A stretch of DNA of 64,000 nt from UBA4951 sp963652335 (lineage in GTDB: Bacteria > Bacillota_I > Bacilli_A > RFN20 > CAG-826). Below the pieces are notes generated by a model. That model was not told where the DNA came from and ran no database searches. It saw nothing but the letters and a program-made list of their open reading frames with translations. The stretch spans positions 62,001-126,000 of the forward strand of contig CAVJSS010000001.1 in NCBI GenBank assembly GCA_963652335.1, given 5' to 3'. Below are positions 17,520-24,952 of the stretch, in pieces. The position numbers and the translations under genes are program-made. Position 1 is the stretch's first letter, and each line of letters begins with the position of its first letter.

Positions 17520-17548
17520 ATTATAGTTATCGAAGGCCATTAGAGCAA
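17520..17548 (-). promoter_or_regulatory. Promoter of tRNA-Leu(GAG)
   Basis: On the minus strand TTGCTC (17543-17548), 17-bp spacer, TATAAT (17520-17525), about 10 nt before the mature 5' end. Confidence 0.88.
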
Positions 17549-17563
17549 CACAAAGTTGAGCGC

Positions 17564-19078
17564 TTATAAGAACCTTAAAATCATCAAAGAAGCCATACCA
17601 AAATAGATAAGAAGGGAAACGACATCGACGATCGTGGTCAAGAATGGCTGAGATACGACGGCTGGATCCTTTTTGATGGCTGCGACGGCGAAAGGCAAAC
17701 AAACTGCGACTATTTTGGAAACGAAAGTGGTCAAGAACAAAGTTAGAGAAACGACGCCAGAAACTTTGAAAGCCTCTTTTGCGAAGTCCCAAGTCCAACA
17801 TTTTCCATTCCAGATAGTGCCGATTACCTCACCGCTGGCCAAAGAATTGTGAACTATGCCTGTATATTGCTCGATTGTAAACCATATGAAGGCAAATGCT
17901 GTGACGCAAAGGGATATCAACAAAGCGGATAAGACCTCTTTTAGCAAAATCTTGCCGAAATCCTTGAGGGTGAATTCCTTCAATGCCAAACCGCGGACCA
18001 TCAAAGAAATGGTCTGTCCTCCGGCATTTCCTCCGGTATCCATCAAAACCGGGACGAAAGCTGCCAAAATCGGCAAGGCTGCCAATTTGTCTTCGAAAAT
18101 GGAAAGAATCAACGAAGAGAACGTCCCTAAAACCAACAAAGCCACGATCCAAGGAACGCACTTCCTGGTCATTTTCAATGGGGACGTCTTCATATATGAA
18201 TCATCCAAAGCCTGAACGCCGCTCATCGCTTCGATATCCTCGGTGGCCTCTTCGGTCAATACGTCGACCGCATCATCGATTGTGACGATGCCGATCAATC
18301 GATCGTCTTGGTTCAAGACCGCCAAAGCGTTCAAGTCATACCTTCTGAACATGTTGGCCACTTCCTCTTGGTCGGTGGAAGCGTAACAAGACGGCACGTC
18401 TTTGTTCATTATTTCTTTCAGGGCTTGGTCAGATGATGCGAAGATCAAATCGTCCAAGTCGACCGTTCCGACGAATTTGCGCGATTTGTCCAAAACGAAT
18501 ATTGTATAGACCGTCTCGGCGTCACGGCCTCTTTTCCTTATCTCGGCGATGGTGTTTTTGACTGTCTCATCTTGCTTGAATTCCAAGAATTCCGTGGTCA
18601 TTATGGCGCCAGCCGTCCCATCGGCGTATTTCAATAAGGCGTTGATGTCGGCGCGCATATCTTTGTCTGCCGCTCTTAGGACCCTGGTCGCCAAGTTGGC
18701 CGGCATATCTCCGACGGTGTCCGCCAAGTCGTCGGCGTATTGCTCGGCGATAAGCGGGACCAATTCCTTGTCGGTCATGGCTTTGATCAGCTCTTCCTTT
18801 TTCTCTTGGAAGAGCTCATCGAAAATCGGAGCGGTTTCCGAAGGGGTGCCTTCTCTGAATAGAAAAATCAATTCGGTGATTTCCAAATCATTCGCGGCTT
18901 CGGCGATATCAATGTCCGGAACCGTTTCGAAAATCGTCCGCATGGCTTGTTTGTCACGCGATTTGATGATTCGTTCCAATTCTTCCGTCGTTATGGTTGC
19001 GACGTTGTATTCTTCAACGGAATCCTCATCCTTGGTTTCTGGCTCTTTGTTTTCGATTTTCGGTTCCATTTCTTGCAT
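17564..19078 (-). CDS. mgtE: Magnesium transporter MgtE
   Basis: 504 aa. Domain order is that of MgtE: acidic N-terminal tail (EPKIENKEPETKDEDSVEEY), helical N domain (about 45-165), CBS pair (about 170-290, with IVTIDDAVDVLTEEATEDIEAM leading to the plug helix) and five membrane helices (about 320-504). The pore residues sit in PVLMDTGGNAGGQT, the MgtE selectivity segment. The CBS and N domains close the channel when cytoplasmic Mg2+ is high, so regulation is mainly by the protein; I see no Mg2+ riboswitch upstream. The frame is open to 19426 but the ATG at 19078 sits 6 nt after TATATT (minus 19085-19090), with TTGTTC 18 bp beyond, so it is leaderless. Confidence 0.95.
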   Translation of the reverse strand: MQEMEPKIENKEPETKDEDSVEEYNVATITTEELERIIKSRDKQAMRTIFETVPDIDIAEAANDLEITELIFLFREGTPSETAPIFDELFQEKKEELIKAMTDKELVPLIAEQYADDLADTVGDMPANLATRVLRAADKDMRADINALLKYADGTAGAIMTTEFLEFKQDETVKNTIAEIRKRGRDAETVYTIFVLDKSRKFVGTVDLDDLIFASSDQALKEIMNKDVPSCYASTDQEEVANMFRRYDLNALAVLNQDDRLIGIVTIDDAVDVLTEEATEDIEAMSGVQALDDSYMKTSPLKMTRKCVPWIVALLVLGTFSSLILSIFEDKLAALPILAAFVPVLMDTGGNAGGQTISLMVRGLALKEFTLKDFGKILLKEVLSALLISLCVTAFAFIWFTIEQYTGIVHNSLASGEVIGTIWNGKCWTWDFAKEAFKVSGVVSLTLFLTTFVSKIVAVCLPFAVAAIKKDPAVVSQPFLTTIVDVVSLLIYFGMASLMILRFL

Positions 19079-19177
19079 GCCCTCAATATAGACTATTTTT
19101 CTTCTTGGGAACAAGAAAAATTTGTTTTTCTTCTTATAGAAGCGAATATAATAATTCCGTCCAGGAGAACTTATTTT

Positions 19178-19792
19178 ATGGAAGAACTTAAATTTATCGT
19201 CGAAACCTCCGCCCGCCATATTCACATTTGCCAAGACACTTTGGATTATTTGATGGATGCGCCAAAGGGCAGCGCCAAATTGAACGTCCGCAAGGAATTG
19301 TCCCAACCAGGTCAATTCGCCTCTGACGTCAAACTCGATTTGATTGGGCCTGTCAACCCTAAAACCGGCAAGCCACGCATCATCGCTGGAGTTACCATCC
19401 TTGGCCCAACCCGTTCCGCCGACCAAGTCGAATTGTCTTTGACCGATGCCCGTTCATTAGGCGTTTCCGCCCCAATCCGCGAATCCGGAGATCTTGCCGG
19501 TTCAGCCCCCGTCACTTTGCGAAATCCTAACAATGGTCGCGAAATCGCCATCAAGGAAGGCGTCATCATCGCCAAGCGTCACATTCATATGACTCCGGAA
19601 GATGCCGAGAATTTCGGCGTCAAGAACGGAGAAATCGTCAAGGTCTTGGTTTCCGGGACCGGACGCGAGACGGTCTTTGGCGACACGGTCGTCCGCGTTT
19701 CCCCGAAGTACGCCCTAGCCATGCACATCGATACCGATGAAGCCAATGGCGCCGCCTGCTCTGGCACGATTTACGGAACCATCGTCAAATAA
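19178..19792 (+). CDS. pduL: Phosphate propanoyltransferase / phosphotransacetylase, PduL type
   Basis: 204 aa. PduL moves an acyl group between CoA and phosphate, giving acyl-phosphate for ATP formation by an acyl kinase. Two zinc-binding His pairs are visible, ARHIHIC (about residues 12-18) and KRHIHMTPEDA (about 133-143), plus the paired PduL beta-barrel motifs SLTDARSLGVSAPIRESGDLAGS. There is no N-terminal microcompartment-targeting peptide, so it is probably a cytosolic acetate-pathway enzyme. ATG 19178 has AGGAGA upstream and TATAAT near 19147. GC-rich synonymous choice (GCC, CGC, ATC) suggests high expression. No acetate kinase gene in the window. Confidence 0.92.
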   Translation: MEELKFIVETSARHIHICQDTLDYLMDAPKGSAKLNVRKELSQPGQFASDVKLDLIGPVNPKTGKPRIIAGVTILGPTRSADQVELSLTDARSLGVSAPIRESGDLAGSAPVTLRNPNNGREIAIKEGVIIAKRHIHMTPEDAENFGVKNGEIVKVLVSGTGRETVFGDTVVRVSPKYALAMHIDTDEANGAACSGTIYGTIVK

Positions 19793-20052
19793 TGGAAAAG
19801 ACCATTTCTTACACCCCAAGCGGAGTATGCGCACGTCGGATCGACATAGTCGTTGAAGATGATATCGTCAAGAAAGTCACCTTCGTTGGCGGATGCGCCG
19901 GGAATACCCAAGGCGTTTCTCGCTTGGCGGAAGGAAGGAACGTCAATGATTTGATCCAATTGCTAAGCGATGTTAAATGTCCGGGATCGAGAGGCAAAGA
20001 CACCTCTTGCCCAGCCCAATTCGCGAAAGCCTTGAAAGAAACATTGAAATAG
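19792..20052 (+). CDS. TSCPD domain protein
   Basis: 86 aa, a single TSCPD domain as found at the C-terminus of B12-dependent ribonucleotide reductases: YTPSGVCARRIDI, VVEDDIVKKVTFVGGCAGNTQGVSRLAEG and GKDTSCPAQFAKAL. It carries four Cys (three in the pattern C...GGC...C / SC), suited to metal or redox chemistry. The stand-alone form is widespread in Bacillota and uncharacterised. Start and pduL stop share one base (TAATG), so the pair is translationally coupled. Ends at a strong terminator. Confidence 0.88.
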   Translation: MEKTISYTPSGVCARRIDIVVEDDIVKKVTFVGGCAGNTQGVSRLAEGRNVNDLIQLLSDVKCPGSRGKDTSCPAQFAKALKETLK

Positions 20053-20073
20053 GGAACTGCTGTTCCCTTTTTC
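20052..20073 (+). terminator. Terminator of the pduL-TSCPD operon
   Basis: GGGAAC-tgct-GTTCCC followed by TTTTTC, overlapping the end of the stop codon. Confidence 0.93.
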
Positions 20074-20111
20074 TTTTGTTTTCTAAAACTATATGTATAC
20101 TCATTTCGACG

Positions 20112-20789
20112 ATGAGCACGGAAATCGAAGTGAAAACGGATACCGAAGTGCCTGCCGAAAAGAAAGGGGAAGCCAAAGTACCCCCTAAGGCTTTTAGTAG
20201 GCATGGAAAGGCCTTGGAAAAGCCTAAGAAAAGCCATTTTTCTATTTTGAGGTTATGCTTGGATGGGATGATGACGGCTTTATTCATCGGCCTTTCGTTT
20301 TTGAAAATAAGGATCGGAAATGTCCAAATATCGTTTGCCGCCATTCCGCTTTGTTTTACTCTCCTTACATCTGGTTTGCCTGATGGCTTGGCTGTCGCTT
20401 TGCTTGGATCGTTCGTCGAACAGCTCATTTCCCCTTATGGATTAGGTCCGACGACGGTTTTGTGGATGATGCCGCATATGATAAGGGTTTTGGTTTTATG
20501 GCTATTCGATTTTGTTTCGAGGAAACATGGAAAGCCTCTTTATGATCGGCACGTTCTTTATTTCGTTGGAATGATCGTTTCGGCGTTGTTTTTAAGCGCC
20601 GCCAACACCTTTGTCATGTATTTGGATTCATTGATAGTCGGATATGCGGTGGAGATAGTTTTAATCGAAACGATAATCCGTTTTGCTATCGGAATGGGAT
20701 CAGCCGTTATCTCCTCCATCGTTTTGCTGCCAATCATCAAAGCTTTGAAAAAACAAGGGGCGTTGAAGAAATTGAAATCATCCTCTTGA
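20112..20789 (+). CDS. ECF transporter S component
   Basis: 225 aa membrane protein of the energy-coupling-factor vitamin transporter type. A polar N-terminal tail (about 45 residues, rich in Lys and Glu) precedes the S-component signature MMTALFIGLSFLKIRIGNVQISFAAIPLCF, then further helices with GLPDGLAVALLGSFVEQLISPYGLG. The RxGN..ISF..IP pattern is closest to folate- or other vitamin-binding S components; substrate not resolved. The A/A'/T module genes are not in this window, as expected for group II ECF systems. An ATG further upstream lies before the terminator at 20052 and is rejected; TATACT ends 10 nt before ATG 20112. Confidence 0.85.
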   Translation: MSTEIEVKTDTEVPAEKKGEAKVPPKAFSRHGKALEKPKKSHFSILRLCLDGMMTALFIGLSFLKIRIGNVQISFAAIPLCFTLLTSGLPDGLAVALLGSFVEQLISPYGLGPTTVLWMMPHMIRVLVLWLFDFVSRKHGKPLYDRHVLYFVGMIVSALFLSAANTFVMYLDSLIVGYAVEIVLIETIIRFAIGMGSAVISSIVLLPIIKALKKQGALKKLKSSS

Positions 20790-20829
20790 ATCCTAACGAA
20801 AGGAAGGTAAGATACTTAGCGACAAAAGT

Positions 20830-20933
20830 CAGACGTCAAGAAGCGTTTATAAGAACTGAAAAAAGACGCTAGCAACTCTGCTATAGCAGTAAGTGCTCGT
20901 TCCAGCTAGGACCCACACCTAGAACGACGTTTG
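20830..20933 (+). promoter_or_regulatory. SAM riboswitch aptamer (SAM-I clan) controlling metK
   Basis: Located in the metK leader. P1 pairs CAGACGTC (20830-20837) with GACGTTTG (20926-20933), eight pairs. P2 has AGCGT (20842-20846) with ACGCT (20866-20870) around a loop containing CUGAA; AGCAAC follows (consensus GGCAACC); P3 is CTGC-tata-GCAG (20878-20889); then GTGCTCGTTCC (consensus GGUGCUAAUUCC); P4 is CTAGG/CCTAG (20906-20922). This is the SAM-I order of elements, with several substitutions from the canonical core, so the exact subclass (SAM-I, SAM-IV or SAM-I/IV) is open. When SAM binds, the terminator that follows should form and switch metK off; without SAM, CTAGAACG (P4/P1 side) can pair with CATTCTAG (20943-20950) as a possible antiterminator. 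Confidence 0.8.
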
Positions 20934-20950
20934 AAGGGATCTCATTCTAG

Positions 20951-20977
20951 AGTCTCCCGGCGGTGGGAGGCTTTTTG
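20951..20977 (+). terminator. Riboswitch-controlled terminator upstream of metK
   Basis: GTCTCCC-ggcggt-GGGAGGC followed by TTTTTG, 23 nt before the metK ATG. Its place directly after the SAM aptamer indicates attenuation. Confidence 0.88.
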
Positions 20978-20999
20978 TTAACTTGGAGGTTTCTAAAAT

Positions 21000-22160
21000 A
21001 TGGAAAAAAGATTGTTTACCAGCGAATCGGTCTCGGAAGGCCACCCAGACAAGGTCTGCGACCAAATCGCCGACGCTATTTTGGATGAATGCTTGAAAGG
21101 CGACAAACATTCTCATGTCGCTTGCGAGGTTTTCGCCACACGTGAATACATCCTTATCTCCGGAGAGATTACCAGCCAAGCCAAAGTCGATTATGAAGGC
21201 GTTGCCAGAAGAGTTTTGAAAGATATCGGATATACCAGACCAGAAATCGGCATTGGGGCCGATACTTGCCGAATCGATATCAGAGTGAAGGAACAATCCA
21301 ATGATATTGCAATCGGCGTCGATCGCGGAGACATTCTATCCCAAAGCGCCGGCGATCAAGGGATAATGTTCGGCTATGCTTGCAACGAAACACCGAATTA
21401 CATGCCGTTAGCCATTTCCATCGCCAACGATTTGATGAAAGTCGCGACTTCGAAGCGGAAGTCGGGTGAATTCAAACATGCCCGTCCCGACATGAAAGGT
21501 CAAGTAACTATCGATTATAGCGGGAAAACCCCAAAAGTAGACACTGCTTTGATGTCTGTTCAGCATGATCCAGATTTCAACGAGGCGGAATTCAAGGACT
21601 TCATTCATGATCGAATAATGGTTCCTGTCGTTTCCTCTTATGGATTGAACACGGATTTCAAGACCTATATCAATCCGACTGGAGCTTTCGTGATGGGCGG
21701 ACCTGATGGCGACACTGGTCTTACGGGCCGCAAACTGATAGTTGATACTTATGGCGGATATTGCCGTCATGGCGGTGGGGCCTTTTCTGGCAAAGACCCA
21801 TCGAAAGTCGATAGAAGCGCGGCTTATTACGCTCGTTATATCGCTAAGAACCTCGTTGCCGCCGGGGCAGCCGACAAATTGGAAATCCAATTGTCCTATG
21901 GAATCGGCATCGCTGAACCGCTATCGATCTCACTTGATACTTTCGGAACGGCCAAAGTGGACGAAAATGTCATTTTGGAAGCGATAAGGGAAAACTTTGA
22001 TGCCAGGCCAGGCGCCATCATCAAAGCCTTCGATATGTTGGAACCGAGCTATAATTATCGCTCAATCTCCGTTTATGGTAATTTTGGGAGGGATGAATTA
22101 GACCTTCCTTGGGAAAAGCTAGATAAGGTCGAAATCTTGAAAAAGAAGTTCGGAAAATAA
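21000..22160 (+). CDS. metK: S-adenosylmethionine synthase
   Basis: MetK makes SAM from methionine and ATP. 386 aa with the family motifs SVSEGHPDKVCDQIAD (about 8-23), the ATP/phosphate loop GDQGIMFGYA near 118-127, the K+/Mg site and the P-loop-like GGGAFSGKDPSKVDRSAAYYARY near 258-280. Start ATG has GGAGG 10 nt upstream, in contrast to the leaderless genes around it, consistent with a riboswitch leader. Expression is very likely controlled by SAM through the attenuator just upstream. Confidence 0.98.
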   Translation: MEKRLFTSESVSEGHPDKVCDQIADAILDECLKGDKHSHVACEVFATREYILISGEITSQAKVDYEGVARRVLKDIGYTRPEIGIGADTCRIDIRVKEQSNDIAIGVDRGDILSQSAGDQGIMFGYACNETPNYMPLAISIANDLMKVATSKRKSGEFKHARPDMKGQVTIDYSGKTPKVDTALMSVQHDPDFNEAEFKDFIHDRIMVPVVSSYGLNTDFKTYINPTGAFVMGGPDGDTGLTGRKLIVDTYGGYCRHGGGAFSGKDPSKVDRSAAYYARYIAKNLVAAGAADKLEIQLSYGIGIAEPLSISLDTFGTAKVDENVILEAIRENFDARPGAIIKAFDMLEPSYNYRSISVYGNFGRDELDLPWEKLDKVEILKKKFGK

Positions 22161-22365
22161 AAAAAGAGCAAGCCCTATCTTGAAAGACTGGCTTTCGGTA
22201 AGCCTTGGTCACACTTTATCTTGATAAAGTAGAGATATTCACGATAATATTACGTTTGTCAGCTTCGCTATTTGTTTTTATGCAAATAAGTTTGGCTGCA
22301 GTCGTCTTATTTAGAAAAGATTTGCCCGTTAGAGGAGATCTCTAAATTAAGAAAGAAGGAACAAT
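22161..22365 (+). promoter_or_regulatory. Leader/promoter region with palindrome over the -35 element
   Basis: Perfect inverted repeat ACTTTATC-TT-GATAAAGT (22213-22230) contains a -35 TTGATA (22221-22226), followed after 16 bp by GATAAT (22243-22248). A repressor bound to the palindrome would block the promoter. The rest of the leader (about 110 nt) has a hairpin TTAGAG-gagat-CTCTAA (22329-22345) just before an AAGAAGGA Shine-Dalgarno. A hairpin GGCTT-tcggt-AAGCC (22191-22205) after metK lacks a T run, so I do not call it a terminator. Confidence 0.55.
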
Positions 22366-23304
22366 ATGAACCAGATCACCCAAGTATTGACCACCCTATT
22401 GCATTATAAGGTCGTGGTCAGAGACACCCTTGAATATGCGTTGGTCAAGGAATCTTACGACATCAATCTCTACAACGAGAAAAAACGCTCCATCCTCGTC
22501 GAATTGGATGAAAACACCCCGCTTCGTTCTATTCTTAACAACAGCGGAGACAATGGCAAGCAGTTGGAAAAGACTATTCGCGATTGGTATGACGAAGTCT
22601 ATGGCAACGATTCAACCATCATCAAAGTCGCCAACGATGGCATCCGCGTCGATCATGCCCAACACCAAGCCATTTTCAAAGGCGTTGTTCCAATCCATGA
22701 AAACATCGAAGCCATGATCCAAGGCATTATCAAAGATGCCAAGAGCAAAGGCTTGGATGTCGCCGCTGCCGAAAAAGCCGATTTAGACGAAGAAAAACTT
22801 TATCGCGGAGTCTGCTATTTGACCATGGGCAACGAAATGATCAAACTGTTCAACGATTACAACCAAGCCCGCAGAGAAGCCCAAGGCGCCGAAACGCCGG
22901 CCAGCCGCTTTATCGGCAATGATTTGGGCACGACCTTCAATTTGGTCATGCAAGTCAAAAACAACAATACCCGCATCACCGACTCCGCTTATATGAAAGT
23001 TGCCGATGCTGTGGTGGCATTGATCGAAAACATGACCGGACGCCGCGATCTTCCAGAAGGAAAGAATTTCGGCCAGGTCATGAACGAAACGCAGCAAATC
23101 ATCGGCGGATATGTCCAAGCCGTCGAGCCTGAATTCAGAGCCACCTATCTCCCATTGATCAACGAATTGGTCGAAATAGCCAAAAACGGTGGCAACAAAA
23201 TCATCCCAGATCCAACTGGAAACCCAGTGGAATTGAAGCCGGAAGAAACCGCAAGCGAAGAACCAAGCGAAATCGATCCGCGTACCGGCATGCCGAAAGC
23301 CTGA
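22366..23304 (+). CDS. Unrecognised soluble protein, probably highly expressed
   Basis: 312 aa; I do not recognise the family. No signal peptide or membrane segment. Largely alpha-helical with mixed charges; notable segments are VDHAQHQAIFKGVVPIHENIEAM and RFIGNDLGTTFNLVMQVKNNNTR; the C-terminus (about 285-312) is a Pro/Glu-rich tail (ELKPEETASEEPSEID). Synonymous codons are strongly biased to GCC, ATC, AAC, CGC, TTC, like pduL, which argues for strong expression. It has a long leader with a strong Shine-Dalgarno and a promoter-embedded palindrome. A two-TM membrane protein follows after 22 nt in the same operon, and a four-TM protein after that. Confidence 0.75.
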   Translation: MNQITQVLTTLLHYKVVVRDTLEYALVKESYDINLYNEKKRSILVELDENTPLRSILNNSGDNGKQLEKTIRDWYDEVYGNDSTIIKVANDGIRVDHAQHQAIFKGVVPIHENIEAMIQGIIKDAKSKGLDVAAAEKADLDEEKLYRGVCYLTMGNEMIKLFNDYNQARREAQGAETPASRFIGNDLGTTFNLVMQVKNNNTRITDSAYMKVADAVVALIENMTGRRDLPEGKNFGQVMNETQQIIGGYVQAVEPEFRATYLPLINELVEIAKNGGNKIIPDPTGNPVELKPEETASEEPSEIDPRTGMPKA

Positions 23305-23326
23305 TTTCGCTTAGAAAGGATAGCCT

Positions 23327-23788
23327 ATGAAAACGAAGGAAACGAATGCTGCCAAGTCATTGAGCAAGCCAGAGATATTTTGGATCGTGTTCGAGTCATT
23401 GTTCGGCGTCGCCGGAATCATCCTTATCATTCTCGGATTCATCGCCGACTATTTGAAAGTCGCTTATAGCGATAATTATCTCTTGCAGGCTCAGCAAAAG
23501 ATCCTTCAAGGATCGAACGGCCTTCTCACCTTCCGTTGGATTGGCTTCATCCTGGTTTTGGCCGGAGCTTTGATTGCCGTTGCTTCGCTTACGATCTTTG
23601 CCAAGAAGCGCGATGTGAACAACGAACGTGAAGCCCGCCGTCAAGAAAGGCTTAAGATCATCTCCGAATCTGTTGTCGAGACACCTGTCGTCGATGCGCC
23701 TTCCGCTCCAGTAGAATCGACTATTTCGGAAAGCAAAACAGAAACTGAAACGACAAGTGAGCAAAAAAAAGAAAAACTTGCTGAATAG
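23327..23788 (+). CDS. Membrane protein with two transmembrane segments, function unknown
   Basis: 153 aa. Hydrophobic segments at about 17-40 (FWIVFESLFGVAGIILIILGFIA) and 68-88 (WIGFILVLAGALIAVASLTIFA), then a basic stretch (KKRDVNNEREARRQERLK) and an acidic Ser/Thr/Glu-rich tail to the end that looks disordered. Shine-Dalgarno AGAAAGGA. Located 22 nt after the preceding unknown gene and before a terminator, so the two form an operon and may work together; function not inferable. Confidence 0.75.
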   Translation: MKTKETNAAKSLSKPEIFWIVFESLFGVAGIILIILGFIADYLKVAYSDNYLLQAQQKILQGSNGLLTFRWIGFILVLAGALIAVASLTIFAKKRDVNNEREARRQERLKIISESVVETPVVDAPSAPVESTISESKTETETTSEQKKEKLAE

Positions 23789-23805
23789 TCAATAAAAAAA
23801 GTAGG

Positions 23806-23834
23806 TAAAAGAGCCGTTGTATCGGCTCTTTTTA
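23806..23834 (+). terminator. Terminator after the two-gene operon
   Basis: GAGCCG-ttgtat-CGGCTC followed by TTTTTATT. Confidence 0.92.
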
Positions 23835-23857
23835 TTAAAATGTAAATTTTGAATTGC

Positions 23858-23880
23858 TTAACCATTCAAATAGTGGTTAA
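23858..23880 (+). repeat. Inverted repeat upstream of a membrane-protein gene
   Basis: TTAACCA (23858-23864) and TGGTTAA (23874-23880), 9-nt spacer, 10 nt before the GGAGG of the next gene. It could be an operator or a translation-affecting hairpin; no T run. Confidence 0.45.
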
Positions 23881-23901
23881 ATCTCATTTGGAGGTAATTT
23901 T

Positions 23902-24390
23902 ATGACTATTTGTTTTGTCGTTGCTTGCCTATTGGCCGTATGCTCGATTTTCGCTGGATTTGGTCCAGCCTACGTTTTGGAAACCGCTCTTGGCAATGGG
24001 TCAAGCACTATGTTCGATCATATGTTCGGGACTGACGGAGGAATCCAACGTTCACCGGCGCTGACTTGGCTTTTCTGCTGTGAATTGATCATCATCCTAG
24101 CGGTGGTTGCCATCGTTGTTCTTTATTTCGTTCTTAACGATAAGAAACAAAAGAACAATCTCGTCGTTTTGGGATCGTTGGGTCTATCCTTCTTAAGCTT
24201 GGCTGGCGGAGTCACCGCTTTTTGCACCATGAATATTTTAGGCATCAATGCCACAAGCACAACCTATGCGTCCGTCAAGATGGGCGCTGGCGCCATCGTT
24301 ACCGGCATAATGCTATTGCTCGCTTTTTGCGGATTCATCGCCTATGTCGTTCTTGCTTTCCTTAAAAAATCCAAAAAATCTGGAAAATAG
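23902..24390 (+). CDS. Four-TM membrane protein, function unknown
   Basis: 162 aa with hydrophobic segments at about 1-22, 52-76, 88-112 and 128-155 and a basic end (KKSKKSGK). Between TM1 and TM2 lies an exported-looking loop with MFDHMFGTDGG. The layout (TM1, loop with MFG, ELIIILAVVA in TM2, basic loop, two more TM) resembles the protein at 56582-57046 in this window, so both may belong to one uncharacterised family. Strong Shine-Dalgarno TTGGAGG. Single gene closed by the terminator at 24404-24430. Confidence 0.75.
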   Translation: MTICFVVACLLAVCSIFAGFGPAYVLETALGNGSSTMFDHMFGTDGGIQRSPALTWLFCCELIIILAVVAIVVLYFVLNDKKQKNNLVVLGSLGLSFLSLAGGVTAFCTMNILGINATSTTYASVKMGAGAIVTGIMLLLAFCGFIAYVVLAFLKKSKKSGK

Positions 24391-24403
24391 ATTGATTTGA
24401 AAT

Positions 24404-24430
24404 GAAAAAAGAGCCGATCGGCTCTTTTTT
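24404..24430. terminator. Bidirectional terminator
   Basis: GAGCC-gatc-GGCTC with an A run on one side and TTTTTT on the other, between convergent genes. Confidence 0.93.
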
Positions 24431-24448
24431 CTTTCGATGAGGCGAAGT

Positions 24449-24772
24449 TTAGAGTTCTGTGTATTTCTTAGCTGTGCCCTTGGCTTTCTCTACTGGGTAT
24501 TTTTCTTCGTTCTTCTCTATTTTCTTTAGGCAAATTTCATCTGGATCCAATCCATAATGATCGGCCATAAGATAGCAATAGTTCAAAACGTCAGCCAATT
24601 CTTCTTTGATTTTTTCGATGTCGGCTTCATTTTTCCATTGGAAAGCTTCCAATAATTCCGCTGCTTCTATGGATATGGATTCCGCTAAATTCTTACCGGT
24701 ATGGAATTGCTTCCAATCCCTTTCGTCGCGGAACTTAACCAAAGCGCGGATGACTTGTTCGTTTTTGTTCAT
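24449..24772 (-). CDS. MazG-like nucleotide pyrophosphohydrolase
   Basis: 107 aa all-alpha NTP-PPase of the MazG/RS21-C6 kind: FRDERDWKQFHTGKNLAESISIEAAELLEAFQW and the metal-binding EELADVLNYCYLMAD (ExxE..D..D pattern). Such enzymes hydrolyse non-canonical or excess dNTPs to NMP and pyrophosphate. Start: the frame opens further upstream, but ATG 24772 lies 6 nt after GATAAT (minus 24779-24784), the leaderless spacing seen across the window. Divergent to a NUDIX enzyme, so two nucleotide-sanitising activities stand head to head. Confidence 0.87.
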   Translation of the reverse strand: MNKNEQVIRALVKFRDERDWKQFHTGKNLAESISIEAAELLEAFQWKNEADIEKIKEELADVLNYCYLMADHYGLDPDEICLKKIEKNEEKYPVEKAKGTAKKYTEL

Positions 24773-24952
24773 TTCTAAATTATCCATTCGCAATAGATGT
24801 TTTTCTATATTCATTTTCAAAGGATGCTTTTGATTATGCTGAAGTTGATCTTTTCATAGGCTGCCATGTCCAATTTTTGAATAGCGATCAAACGATGGGG
24901 AAGTCCTTTTGATTTTTGTTCCTATGAACGTTTTTGGTGATACACTTTCCTT

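Noticed and set aside
19079..19426. A 116-residue N-terminal extension of MgtE
   Set aside because: It is antisense to the start of pduL and would lie upstream of the -10; the 504-aa form fits MgtE better.
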